Part shown: positions 6,716 through 14,023 of the stretch, one piece after another
How positions within the stretch are numbered: the stretch's first letter is position 1
How the letters are laid out: each line of letters begins with the position of its first letter
From: an uncultured Clostridia bacterium
GTDB taxonomy: Bacteria; Bacillota_A; Clostridia; Christensenellales; Aristaeellaceae
Reading direction: 5' to 3'
Assembly (NCBI GenBank): GCA_946613955.1
Contig: CAMOGC010000016.1
Location: 1 to 16,726, forward strand
Length of the DNA stretch: 16,726 bases
The notes under the pieces: generated by a model
The model's input: only the letters and a program-made list of their open reading frames with translations
Told to the model about the DNA's origin: nothing
Databases searched by the model: none
Made by a program: the position numbers and the translations under genes

Positions 6716-7783
6716 ATGACGCAGATTCAGATCACCCGGAACCCCCATCCGAAAGCCAAACCCGCCGACGAGGGCGCCCTTGGATTCGGTCGGATTTTTA
6801 CCGACCATATGTTCCTGATGAACTATGAGGAGGGAAAGGGCTGGATCAATCCCCGGATCGTTCCCTACGGATGCTTCGAGATGGATCCGGCCGCCATGGT
6901 GCTGCACTACGGCCAGGCGATTTTTGAGGGAACCAAGTGCTACCGCCGGCAGGACGGCGGGCTTCAGCTTTTCCGCCCGGCGGACAATCTGGCCCGGATG
7001 AGCCGCAGCGCCAGGCGCATGGGCATGCCGGAGCTGGACGAGGAAACCGCCCTGGAGGGTCTGAAGGAACTGGTCCGGACGGACGCGGACTGGGTGCCCC
7101 ACAGGGACGGTACCAGCCTCTATATCCGCCCGACCATGATCTCCATGGACGTGGGACTGGGGGTGCACGCCAGCAAAACCTACCTGTTCTACATCATCCT
7201 GAGCCCGGTGGGCGCCTATTATAAGGAGGGGCTCAAGCCGGTCAGCATCTATGTGGAGGACGAATACGTGCGGGCGGTTCGCGGCGGCGTCGGGTTCACC
7301 AAATGCGCCGGGAACTACGCGGCCTCCATCCTCGCGGGGGACATTGCCGAGAAGAAGGGCTTCAGCCAGGTGCTGTGGCTTGACGGCGTGGAGCAGAAAT
7401 ACGTCGAGGAAGTCGGCTCCATGAACATGATGTTTGCCTACGGGAACAAGATCGTGACGCCGAAGCTGAACGGCTCCATCCTCCCGGGCATCACGCGGGA
7501 CAGCGTTTTGAAGCTGGCCCGGCAGCTGGGCTTCGAGACGGAGGAGGGCCGGCTCAACATCGAGGAAATCTTCGCCGACGCCAAGGCCGGCAAACTGACG
7601 GAGGCCTTCGGCACCGGGACGGCGGCGGTGATCAGCCCGGTGGGCACCCTGGCGCTGCGGGATGAGAAAATTACCATCGGCGACGGCGGCATCGGCCGCA
7701 TCAGCCAGAAGCTTTACGACACCCTGACGGGCATCCAGTACGGCCGGATTCCGGACGAGAACGGGTGGATCGTGAAAATCTGA
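6716..7783 (+). CDS. ilvE: Branched-chain amino acid aminotransferase
   Basis: This PLP enzyme of fold type IV transfers the amino group between glutamate and the keto acids of leucine, isoleucine and valine. At 355 aa it has the length of the BCAT II-like (eukaryote/Bacillus type) form. Visible features are the entry motif ALGFGRIFTDHMFLMNY, LHYGQAIFEGTKCYR, the PLP-binding lysine in GFTKCAGNYAAS (Lys196), EEVGSMNMMF (the conserved Glu that contacts the cofactor), and GTGTAAVISPVG for phosphate binding. All expected residues are present. The ATG at 6716 has a purine-rich stretch (AGGAAGGAAG) about 12 nt upstream. It is followed after 11 nt by the uncharacterised gene at 7795 and probably shares its transcript. 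Confidence 0.95.
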   Translation: MTQIQITRNPHPKAKPADEGALGFGRIFTDHMFLMNYEEGKGWINPRIVPYGCFEMDPAAMVLHYGQAIFEGTKCYRRQDGGLQLFRPADNLARMSRSARRMGMPELDEETALEGLKELVRTDADWVPHRDGTSLYIRPTMISMDVGLGVHASKTYLFYIILSPVGAYYKEGLKPVSIYVEDEYVRAVRGGVGFTKCAGNYAASILAGDIAEKKGFSQVLWLDGVEQKYVEEVGSMNMMFAYGNKIVTPKLNGSILPGITRDSVLKLARQLGFETEEGRLNIEEIFADAKAGKLTEAFGTGTAAVISPVGTLALRDEKITIGDGGIGRISQKLYDTLTGIQYGRIPDENGWIVKI

Positions 7784-7794
7784 CGGGAGAGAGC

Positions 7795-8829
7795 ATGTAT
7801 TTAAAAACGGAAAAGCGTCCGGTCCGCTGGCCGGACCGGACGCTGAGCGTTTTAAGGGCCGACCGGCTGGAAGCCTGCGGGAAGCAGCTCGCGGGGATGA
7901 GCGGGTGCGGCCTTTTTGACGCGGAATGCACGGACGCCGACGCGGAACGGCTGTTTTCCGAATCCTGGTATGCCGAGGAGGACCGGAGCCCCCGGCTGCA
8001 TTCCATCGAGGAGATGCGGGTCTGGGTGCTGGGCCGGTTTCCGGCGGAGATGGCGCTGCTAAGCCCGGAGGAGCATGACCTGCTGCTGAAGCTGATCATC
8101 TTCGGGGGCAGTCTGCCCGTTTATAACTGGAATGACCTGGAGCCGGCCCTGTCCCTCGTTCGGAGAATGTGGTGCCGGCCCGCGGGGGAAAACCGGCTGA
8201 CGATGCCCCGGCAGCTGTGCTCGGCCGCGTTTGTGATGCTGGCCAGCGATGAACACGCGAAGCTTCGGGAAATCACGAACCGGATCGTCGAAACCATCGA
8301 CAACACCCTTTATCTGGTGGGCGCCATGCCCGCCGACGCGGCCCTGAAGGATATGGCGCGCCAGTATCAGGGAACCTACGCGGAGCACTCGCCGGAGCTC
8401 CACCGGCGGCTGCTGAAAGCCTCCTTTGTGACCATGAGCGCTCCCGGAAACCGGCTGACGCTGGTTCACGACGGGGCATCGGATCCCTGGGCCGCGACGG
8501 AAGGAACGAAAGAAGAAAGCCTGGCCATGATCGGCGGGGATCCGGAAAACCTGGGGGCGCTGTACGATTCCCTGGAGGAAATGGAAAACCCGGTGTATGA
8601 GCGGCTGATGGGGCTGATCCGGGAATGCTGCCGGCCGGAAACATCCCCGGAGGACACGGCGGAGGATCTGATGCTGCTGGCGAAGCAGGGCGCATCGAAG
8701 GAGGATCTGCGGGAGGTGCTCTCCACGCGGCTGACCTGCATGGTGACGGAAGAGATGGTGGACGCGCTGGGAGAAATGCTGGCCAGGACGCCCCGGTGGA
8801 TTTCCCTTCGGATGAATCGGGCGCAGTAA
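7795..8829 (+). CDS. Uncharacterised 344-aa soluble protein
   Basis: I do not recognise a family. The protein starts MYLKTEKRPVRWPDRTL. It is acidic, has no signal peptide or membrane helix, and appears largely helical. Segments of note are LSPEEHDLLLKLIIFGG near residue 90, FVMLASDEHAKLREITNRIVETIDN near residue 150, and an acidic C-terminal third (DSLEEMENPVYERLMGLIREC). The start at 7795 is chosen over the in-frame ATG at 7765, because 7765 lies within the end of ilvE while 7795 has GGGAGAG just upstream and begins 11 nt after the ilvE stop. Codon use and GC match its neighbours, so it looks native and translated. It lies between ilvE and a pseudouridine synthase gene, and that context does not suggest a role. 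Confidence 0.8.
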   Translation: MYLKTEKRPVRWPDRTLSVLRADRLEACGKQLAGMSGCGLFDAECTDADAERLFSESWYAEEDRSPRLHSIEEMRVWVLGRFPAEMALLSPEEHDLLLKLIIFGGSLPVYNWNDLEPALSLVRRMWCRPAGENRLTMPRQLCSAAFVMLASDEHAKLREITNRIVETIDNTLYLVGAMPADAALKDMARQYQGTYAEHSPELHRRLLKASFVTMSAPGNRLTLVHDGASDPWAATEGTKEESLAMIGGDPENLGALYDSLEEMENPVYERLMGLIRECCRPETSPEDTAEDLMLLAKQGASKEDLREVLSTRLTCMVTEEMVDALGEMLARTPRWISLRMNRAQ

Positions 8830-8860
8830 ACGGCCGAAGGCGCCGGGGTAAAGAAAAACA

Positions 8861-9730
8861 ATGATCATCAAAAAAAGAACGCTTCCGCCCCAGGCGGAGG
8901 GAGAACGGGCGGACCGGGTGGTCCGCCGATATTTTCCGGAAATTCCCGAGCCGGCGGTTCGGGAGGCTTTTTCGCGCCGGGACGTAAAGCTGGACGGCGT
9001 CCGGATTCCGAAGGACGCCCGGGTCCGGACGGGGCAGGAGATCCTGCTGTATCTGCCCGGGGCGGCGGAGGAAAACCCGCTGGAGATCGTCTATGAGGAC
9101 GGAGACGTGCTGCTGGTCAACAAGCAGGCGGGGATCAGCGTCGAGCCGGACGGGAAGGGCGGCGTCACCCTGACGGAGCTTTGCCTGCGCCACGTCCGGG
9201 AAGAAGATCCCGAGGCCTTTCCCCCGGCGGCCTGCCACCGGCTGGATAACCAGACCAGCGGCCTGTGTCTTTTCGCGAAAAACGAAAAAGCGCTCTCGGT
9301 ACTGGATACTGTTTTCCGGGAGCGGAGCGTGGAGAAGGAATACGAATGCCTGGTTCGGGGAATACCGAAACCGCCCCGGACGGAATGCCGGGCGTATCTG
9401 ATCAAGGACGCGAAGCATGCCCGGGTCACCGTGACGGACAGGCCCTCTCCCGGCGCGAGACAGATTATCACCGCGTATGAGACGATGGAGGCGGGTCCGG
9501 TTTCCCGGCTGCGGGTCCGGCTGCTCACCGGACGCACCCACCAGATTCGCGCCCATCTGGCCGCCCTGGGGCATCCGATCCTGGGGGACGATGTTTACGG
9601 GGACCGGGCGATGAACCGGGAAAGAAAAGCCCGGAGCCTGAAGCTGTGCGCCGTCCGGATGAAGGTCGAGACCGGCGGGCGCCTGCCGTCCCTGGACGGC
9701 CGGGTTTTTGCTGTGAAGGCGCCGTTCTAG
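8861..9730 (+). CDS. RluA-family RNA pseudouridine synthase
   Basis: The enzyme isomerises specific uridines in rRNA or tRNA to pseudouridine. It is 289 aa, the usual size for RluC/RluD-type members with an N-terminal S4 RNA-binding domain. S4 is residues about 12-65 (RADRVVRRYFPEIPEPAVREAF). The catalytic domain starts near residue 75 (EIVYEDGDVLLVNKQAG) and carries the active-site aspartate in HRLDNQTSGL (Asp129). Later family marks are RTHQIRAHLAALGHPILGDDVYGD. Which uridine is modified cannot be read from the sequence. The ATG at 8861 lacks a good Shine-Dalgarno sequence (only the purine run AAAGAAAAA), but it gives a normal N-terminus. It is 31 nt after the previous stop, so it is probably co-transcribed. 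Confidence 0.94.
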   Translation: MIIKKRTLPPQAEGERADRVVRRYFPEIPEPAVREAFSRRDVKLDGVRIPKDARVRTGQEILLYLPGAAEENPLEIVYEDGDVLLVNKQAGISVEPDGKGGVTLTELCLRHVREEDPEAFPPAACHRLDNQTSGLCLFAKNEKALSVLDTVFRERSVEKEYECLVRGIPKPPRTECRAYLIKDAKHARVTVTDRPSPGARQIITAYETMEAGPVSRLRVRLLTGRTHQIRAHLAALGHPILGDDVYGDRAMNRERKARSLKLCAVRMKVETGGRLPSLDGRVFAVKAPF

Positions 9731-9773
9731 GGCGGCCCGGGAGGAAGAGCGCGCCGGGGCGGAACCGCCGCGA

Positions 9774-9802
9774 TTTACAAAGCCCGGTATTTTGGCTATA
9801 AT
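9774..9802 (+). promoter_or_regulatory. Promoter of the LCP-led operon
   Basis: TTTACA (9774-9779) and a perfect TATAAT (9797-9802) are separated by 17 nt in otherwise very GC-rich DNA. Transcription would start near 9809, giving a leader of about 130 nt before the ATG at 9939. Confidence 0.8.
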
Positions 9803-9809
9803 AACAGGG

Positions 9810-9938
9810 GTCATTCTTTGGCCGCGGCCGGGTAAACGCGCGGCTTCGCTTCCGGCGATCAAACCTTCGCCGGCGGGCGCGGAAAACCGGCGGTCTGAAT
9901 CCGATGGGGAAGAACCCGCCATGGGGAGGAATGTTTTT
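9810..9938 (+). other. Structured 5' leader of the LCP-led operon
   Basis: The roughly 130-nt leader contains CCGGCGA (9852-9858) pairing with TCGCCGG (9867-9873) around an 8-nt loop, and the palindrome GGCCGCGGCC (9820-9829). GGGGAGGA at 9923-9930 is the ribosome binding site. No known riboswitch core is recognisable, and no terminator-like hairpin with a T-run is present. Confidence 0.4.
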
Positions 9939-10916
9939 ATGCGCAGGATCTGGTGTTTCTTGCTGGCGCTGTCCCTGGGCCTGGCGCTGACCGGGGCCGC
10001 GGCCGCGGTGGAGCGGACGCCCAAGCCCATCAACACCATTCCGGACGACCAGATTGCCCCTCTGATCGACGGGCAGCATCACTATCTGCTTCTGTGCACG
10101 GACGTATGGCACGGAAACCCGAAAAACCTGGGGAACACGGACGGCATCGTCCTGGTGACCCTGGACACCCGGGCGCACCGGGTGATGCTGACCTCCTTTA
10201 TCCGGGACGCGCTGGTGGAGCGGCCGAACGAGGGAAATCCCGAGAAGATGGGGATCGGCCGGATCAACTATATTGCCAAGCGGCTGGGCCCGGAAACGCT
10301 GTGCAAGGTCATTTCCCGGCATATCGACGTCCGGGTCGAGGACTATATTCTGTTCGACTTTACCCAGATCGCCAACATCGTCGACTACATGGGCGGCGTG
10401 GATATTGAACTCAACGCCTCGGAGATCGCCTATCTGCAGCGCTACGCCGTTCCGCCGGGATCCGTCCGGAACGTACAGACCGGGTCGGATCTCCGCTCCA
10501 GCGGCATTCACCGGGCGGGCCTGTATCATTTCAACGGCCACAGCGCCGTGATTTACATGCGGATCCGCAAGGCCGGCGGCGGCGGAGACTTTATGCGGAC
10601 CCAGCGGGCCCGGACGGTGCTGAGCACCCTGGCGGACAAATGCCGGACCATCAGCTGGGAAGAGGTTGAGGCGCTGGTCAACAACGTCATGGACAACAAT
10701 ACCATGACCAACATCAACCTGGAGGGCATGCTGGAGGCGGCCAGGTACGCCTATTCCCTGCGGGACTGCACGGTTGAGGAACTGCGGCTGCCGCCGGACG
10801 GCGCTGCCACCCCCATTACCTACGCCTCCATGGCGGTTCAGGAAATCGACTGGGATATGTGCCGCCAGGCGATGGGGGATTATCTTCAGAACAGCTTCCT
10901 GGTGATTGACGAATAA
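9939..10916 (+). CDS. LytR-CpsA-Psr (LCP) family exported protein
   Basis: LCP proteins transfer undecaprenyl-linked glycopolymers onto peptidoglycan at the outer membrane face, or are diverged relatives of those transferases. With the start at 9939 the protein is 325 aa. Residues 1-23 (RRIWCFLLALSLGLALTGAAAA) form a hydrophobic export signal. The LCP domain spans about 45-235: YLLLCTDVW, NTDGIVLVTLDTRAHRVMLTSFIRDALV (Asp68, Arg89, Asp90), GRINYIAKRLG, DYILFDFTQIANIVDYMGGVDIEL, YHFNGHSAVIYMRIRK and FMRTQRARTVL. The arginines in the last two motifs fit the pyrophosphate-binding site. The ATG at 9939 has GGGGAGGA 8 nt upstream; the ATG at 9921 is less well placed. Unusually, the N-terminus looks like a cleavable signal peptide (AAA-AVE) rather than a membrane anchor with a cytoplasmic tail. 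It is the first gene after the promoter at 9774-9802. Confidence 0.88.
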   Translation: MRRIWCFLLALSLGLALTGAAAAVERTPKPINTIPDDQIAPLIDGQHHYLLLCTDVWHGNPKNLGNTDGIVLVTLDTRAHRVMLTSFIRDALVERPNEGNPEKMGIGRINYIAKRLGPETLCKVISRHIDVRVEDYILFDFTQIANIVDYMGGVDIELNASEIAYLQRYAVPPGSVRNVQTGSDLRSSGIHRAGLYHFNGHSAVIYMRIRKAGGGGDFMRTQRARTVLSTLADKCRTISWEEVEALVNNVMDNNTMTNINLEGMLEAARYAYSLRDCTVEELRLPPDGAATPITYASMAVQEIDWDMCRQAMGDYLQNSFLVIDE

Positions 10917-10958
10917 ATCAGACCGGGGGACGGACGGAAGGAGCGCGGAAGACAAGGA

Positions 10959-12755
10959 ATGAAATGTCCCGAATGCGGGCGGTGGAACCGGGCCAGTATG
11001 CCGCACTGCCAGTTCTGCGGCGCGCCGCTGAACATTGACGAGGCCGCCCGCTCCGGATGGCGCGAAAGCCTGAAGGACGAGGGGCCTGGCGCCGCCTATA
11101 TCCGGGTCGACGAGTTCGGCCAGACGGATACGTCCCCGGACGCCCGCGACGCGCTGGCCCGGGAGATGCAGGATCTGAAAAAAAGGAAGCGGGAAGGCGA
11201 GGAGAAGAAGCGCCTGATGCTGGAAAACGCGGCGAGGGAGGCTCCCGTTTCCCTGGAAGGGGCGGAGGAACCCGCGCCGGTATGGGAGGAGGAACCGGGA
11301 GAACGCCCCGGAACCATCCGGATGAAAAGGGTTACGCCCTCCTCCTCCGCCAGGGCCTTCGAGCGGGAAGCGGAAATGCGCCACCGAATCCGGTATATGG
11401 ACGATACCGGATCCTTTATCGAGCCCCGCAGCTATGACCGCCGCTATGACGACCCGATGGAGAAGCATCATTATTCCTATTCCTCGACGCTCGGAGGACG
11501 GATGCCCTCCCGGGCCGCGAGAAGGAAGAACTTCCTGAAGGGCCTGCTGATCGTGGTGCTGGCCGTGGCGCTGGGCGCGGGCGGGTATTTTACCTATCGG
11601 TATTTCAGCGAGCGGAAAACCACCGTTCCCTTCTCGGCGGGGGTGACCGTGACGGGCAGCATGGTCGACGATCAGGCGGCCCACACGATCCTGATTCCCG
11701 GGGAGGACGGCACCCAGATCTATATCAAGGAGCTGCGCGCCAGCTATATGGTTTCCGGCGGGTTCGCCGAGGTGCAGGTTGTCGACCATACCTGGTACGA
11801 CAATTATGAGGGTACGCTGGAGCCCACGATGGACGTGACCCTGACGCCCTTCCTGAAATCCGCCTCCGGGCGGCAGACACCCATGGATCCCATTACCTTT
11901 ACCATCGAAATCCCCCCCAGCCCCATTACCCTGGATTCCCCGGATTCCCTGCGGACGGTGGTTTCCACCACGCTGGCCACCATTCAGATCACGGTTCGGC
12001 CGGGCTCCCGGGTCAGCGTCAACGGCGTCGACTGCTCCGACACGGTTTCCTCGGAAACGGGCGTCATGAGCTATAACGCGACGGTTCAGCCTATCGGGGA
12101 TAACGTGTTTCATTTTGTCGTGCGCGCCCAGTACTGCCGGGACAACGAGATGAACGTCACCCTCTACCGGGAGCCGCAGGAAATCCCGCTGGATCTGGCC
12201 GTGGGCACCTATCAGACCACATATGAAAAGGTTATGAAGGTCAACGCGACCACCCTGCCCGGAGCGTATGTGGAGGTGAACTCCCCTTATACGGATCTGG
12301 ACATCACCAACCTCGACACAACGGGGAAATTCAGCTTCAACGCGGTCTTCGACCATATCGGAAATAACGTGGTTTCCTTCTCCGCTTCCTATCCGGGAAA
12401 GAAAACCTCCCTCGTGGAGCACACGGTGTATTACGTCCCCCCCGCGTCGGAATATACGGTTCGGGCCTGGCCGCTGTCGGCCGAGGGATACAGCGAGCTG
12501 CTGAGCAATATGGCGGTTCGCTCCGCGGCGGGGCAGGTCTATGTGGTGACCGGCGTGGTGCAGCGGGAGGTTTCCGACAAGCCCCAGATGGTGGTCATCA
12601 ATACCAGCGAGGACGGAAAGGGGCAGCCCGTGCTGGTTCAGAATTATTCCAGGACCCACTGGGAGGTGGGCAGCTATTACCGGCTGTATGCCGACGCCTA
12701 TTCCACCTATAACAGCATGCCCTGGCTGAACGCCAGATATACCTACACCAAATAA
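10959..12755 (+). CDS. Zinc-ribbon membrane protein with a large extracytoplasmic region
   Basis: 598 aa. The N-terminus is a zinc ribbon, CPEC (3-6) and CQFC (17-20). A charged, low-complexity cytoplasmic stretch follows, including KKRKREGEEKKR near residues 74-85. One membrane helix lies at about 193-214 (LKGLLIVVLAVALGAGGYFTY). Residues after 220 should lie outside the cell. They read as beta-rich Ig-like or glucodextranase-B-like modules, two of them similar to each other (PGSRVSVNGVDC and LPGAYVEVNSPYTDLDI, each followed by F.F...IG.NV). The C-terminal stretch of about 100 aa (GQVYVVTGVVQREV, YRLYADAYSTYNSMPWLNARY) resembles an OB-type fold. The molecular role is unknown; the layout suggests an envelope protein with a cytoplasmic zinc module. 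The ATG at 10959 is forced by the first zinc cysteines. It lies 42 nt after the LCP gene. Confidence 0.85.
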   Translation: MKCPECGRWNRASMPHCQFCGAPLNIDEAARSGWRESLKDEGPGAAYIRVDEFGQTDTSPDARDALAREMQDLKKRKREGEEKKRLMLENAAREAPVSLEGAEEPAPVWEEEPGERPGTIRMKRVTPSSSARAFEREAEMRHRIRYMDDTGSFIEPRSYDRRYDDPMEKHHYSYSSTLGGRMPSRAARRKNFLKGLLIVVLAVALGAGGYFTYRYFSERKTTVPFSAGVTVTGSMVDDQAAHTILIPGEDGTQIYIKELRASYMVSGGFAEVQVVDHTWYDNYEGTLEPTMDVTLTPFLKSASGRQTPMDPITFTIEIPPSPITLDSPDSLRTVVSTTLATIQITVRPGSRVSVNGVDCSDTVSSETGVMSYNATVQPIGDNVFHFVVRAQYCRDNEMNVTLYREPQEIPLDLAVGTYQTTYEKVMKVNATTLPGAYVEVNSPYTDLDITNLDTTGKFSFNAVFDHIGNNVVSFSASYPGKKTSLVEHTVYYVPPASEYTVRAWPLSAEGYSELLSNMAVRSAAGQVYVVTGVVQREVSDKPQMVVINTSEDGKGQPVLVQNYSRTHWEVGSYYRLYADAYSTYNSMPWLNARYTYTK

Positions 12756-12791
12756 GGAACCGGCCCCGCCGGGAAAGGACGGAGAGCTTCC

Positions 12792-13532
12792 ATGAAAAAA
12801 GCGCTGATTCTCGCGGCGGCCCTGTGGCTGGCGATGTTTTCCGCGGCCGCGGAGCCCCTGGCGATGCAGGCGGATCTGGCGGACACGGTCACCACGCCCA
12901 TCTACGCCGACCGGCCGGAGGGCCCCGCCTATGTGTACAGCTACGCCTACCCCCAGGCGGATCCGTCGGATCCCTCGGCGGAGCTGATCAACACCTTTTA
13001 CGCCTATATCGTCGACGACACCCGGGCCTTCGAGATCCCCATGAACGTGGAAAACTGGATGAAGAGCGGGGACGAGGCCAGCCACGAGGCGACGGTTTCC
13101 TACGTAATCACCTGCAATAACGACGACTTTCTCTCCGTGCTGCTGAAAAAGGAGGAGGACGGCTTCGTCAACTATTCCGGCCATACCTTCTCCCGGAAGA
13201 ACATCAAGCCCGGATCCTCCGTCGCCCTGCCGTATCTGCTGGGCATCCTGGAGAGCGGGGAGAAGGACACCTGGCTGCAGGACCGGCAGACCGCCAAGGC
13301 GGACGCGCTGGTCCGCTCCATGGTCTGGGAAATGCTGCCCCGGCTGAACGTTCCGCTGTGGGAAGACCTGGAGGAGGACATGCTGGAATACATTTTCTTC
13401 CCCGAGGAGGACTTCTATCTCGACGAGGACGGCAATCCGGTCTTCTATCTGGAGCCGGGAACGGTTGCGGATCCCGTATGGGGACTGCTGACCTTCCCGA
13501 TTTCCATTGAGGATATTCTGGACGAAATGTAA
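12792..13532 (+). CDS. Secreted DUF3298 (RsiV C-terminal-like) protein
   Basis: 246 aa. Residues 1-20 (KKALILAAALWLAMFSAAA) form a signal peptide, so the protein is exported. The rest reads as a PdaC/RsiV-type pair. Residues about 45-130 (AELINTFYAYIVDDTRAF, YVITCNNDDFLSVLLKKE) are followed by a DUF3298 domain to the end (FFPEEDFYLDEDGNPVFYLEP, then WGLLTFPISIEDIL). In Bacillus RsiV this domain is the outside, lysozyme-sensing part of an anti-sigma factor. Here there is no cytoplasmic anti-sigma segment, no membrane anchor and no adjacent sigma factor, so an anti-sigma role is not supported and an envelope role is only inferred. The start has GGAGAG just upstream. It is 36 nt after the zinc-ribbon gene. 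Confidence 0.8.
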   Translation: MKKALILAAALWLAMFSAAAEPLAMQADLADTVTTPIYADRPEGPAYVYSYAYPQADPSDPSAELINTFYAYIVDDTRAFEIPMNVENWMKSGDEASHEATVSYVITCNNDDFLSVLLKKEEDGFVNYSGHTFSRKNIKPGSSVALPYLLGILESGEKDTWLQDRQTAKADALVRSMVWEMLPRLNVPLWEDLEEDMLEYIFFPEEDFYLDEDGNPVFYLEPGTVADPVWGLLTFPISIEDILDEM

Positions 13533-13570
13533 ACACATCGGGCGGGCCGCCGGAATCAGGAGGAACAAAG

Positions 13571-14023
13571 ATGACAAGACCGGGCGAAGTAACCGAGGTA
13601 CGGAACGGCATGATGCGGATTACCTTTTGCCGGCCGGAAGCCTGCGCGAAATGCGGCGCGTGCGAGGGCGGAAAGAAGGAGCATCACCTCTGGGTTCAGG
13701 GCAGCGCCCAGATCGGAGACATTGCCGTCGTCGATATGCCGGAGAAGATGATCGTCGGCGCGTCCCTCATCGCCTACGGCCTGCCGCTGGTGGGGCTGGT
13801 GGTCGGTATGATCCTGGGAAACGTTCTGGCGGGCGGAAAGGACGCGGGTACGATCATCGGCGCCGCGATCGGACTGGCGCTGTCCCTGGCCGCGCTGAAG
13901 ATGACGGAAAAAAACCGGAGGGGAAAGCCGGAATGGACCCCCCGGGTGGTCAACATTTTCCCGAAGAAGGTCTCCGGGGAACAGGAAAGGGAAAAAGCGG
14001 AGAGCGGACATGAAACGATATGA
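13571..14023 (+). CDS. RseC/SoxR-reducing-system-like membrane protein
   Basis: 150 aa of the RseC/MucC family. It has an N-terminal domain with a cysteine cluster, Cys20, Cys25, Cys28 and Cys31 in CRPEACAKCGAC. Two membrane helices follow at about 61-86 (IVGASLIAYGLPLVGLVVGMI) and 92-111 (GTIIGAAIGLALSLAALK), with a basic cytoplasmic tail. E. coli RseC takes part in reducing SoxR, and in Clostridia relatives often accompany electron-transfer complexes such as Rnf. The cysteines could bind an Fe-S cluster or act in thiol redox. The start is supported by AGGAGG 6 nt upstream of the ATG. The last 14 nt overlap the next gene, a sign of translational coupling to the flavoprotein. Confidence 0.85.
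   Translation: MTRPGEVTEVRNGMMRITFCRPEACAKCGACEGGKKEHHLWVQGSAQIGDIAVVDMPEKMIVGASLIAYGLPLVGLVVGMILGNVLAGGKDAGTIIGAAIGLALSLAALKMTEKNRRGKPEWTPRVVNIFPKKVSGEQEREKAESGHETI

Noticed and set aside
5423..7168. Upstream extension of the uxaB frame through the regulator gene
   Set aside because: It is antisense to the LacI-family gene and the start of ilvE. The true uxaB start at 5422 has its own ribosome site, promoter and family-typical N-terminus.
9810..9938. Known riboswitch in the LCP operon leader
   Set aside because: A hairpin is present, but no conserved aptamer core or terminator/antiterminator pair could be recognised.
8273..10039. A minus-strand frame opposite the pseudouridine synthase and LCP genes
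   Set aside because: It has no recognisable domain and is proline/arginine-rich. It also covers the clear plus-strand promoter at 9774-9802.
12792..13532. DUF3298 protein as a classical anti-sigma factor
   Set aside because: It has only a signal peptide and the extracytoplasmic domain. No cytoplasmic anti-sigma part, membrane anchor or adjacent sigma factor gene is present.
9525..13577. A 1350-codon minus-strand frame opposite the LCP, zinc-ribbon and DUF3298 genes
   Set aside because: The plus-strand genes have signal peptides, motifs and ribosome sites. The antisense translation is low-complexity and stays open only because of codon-position GC bias.
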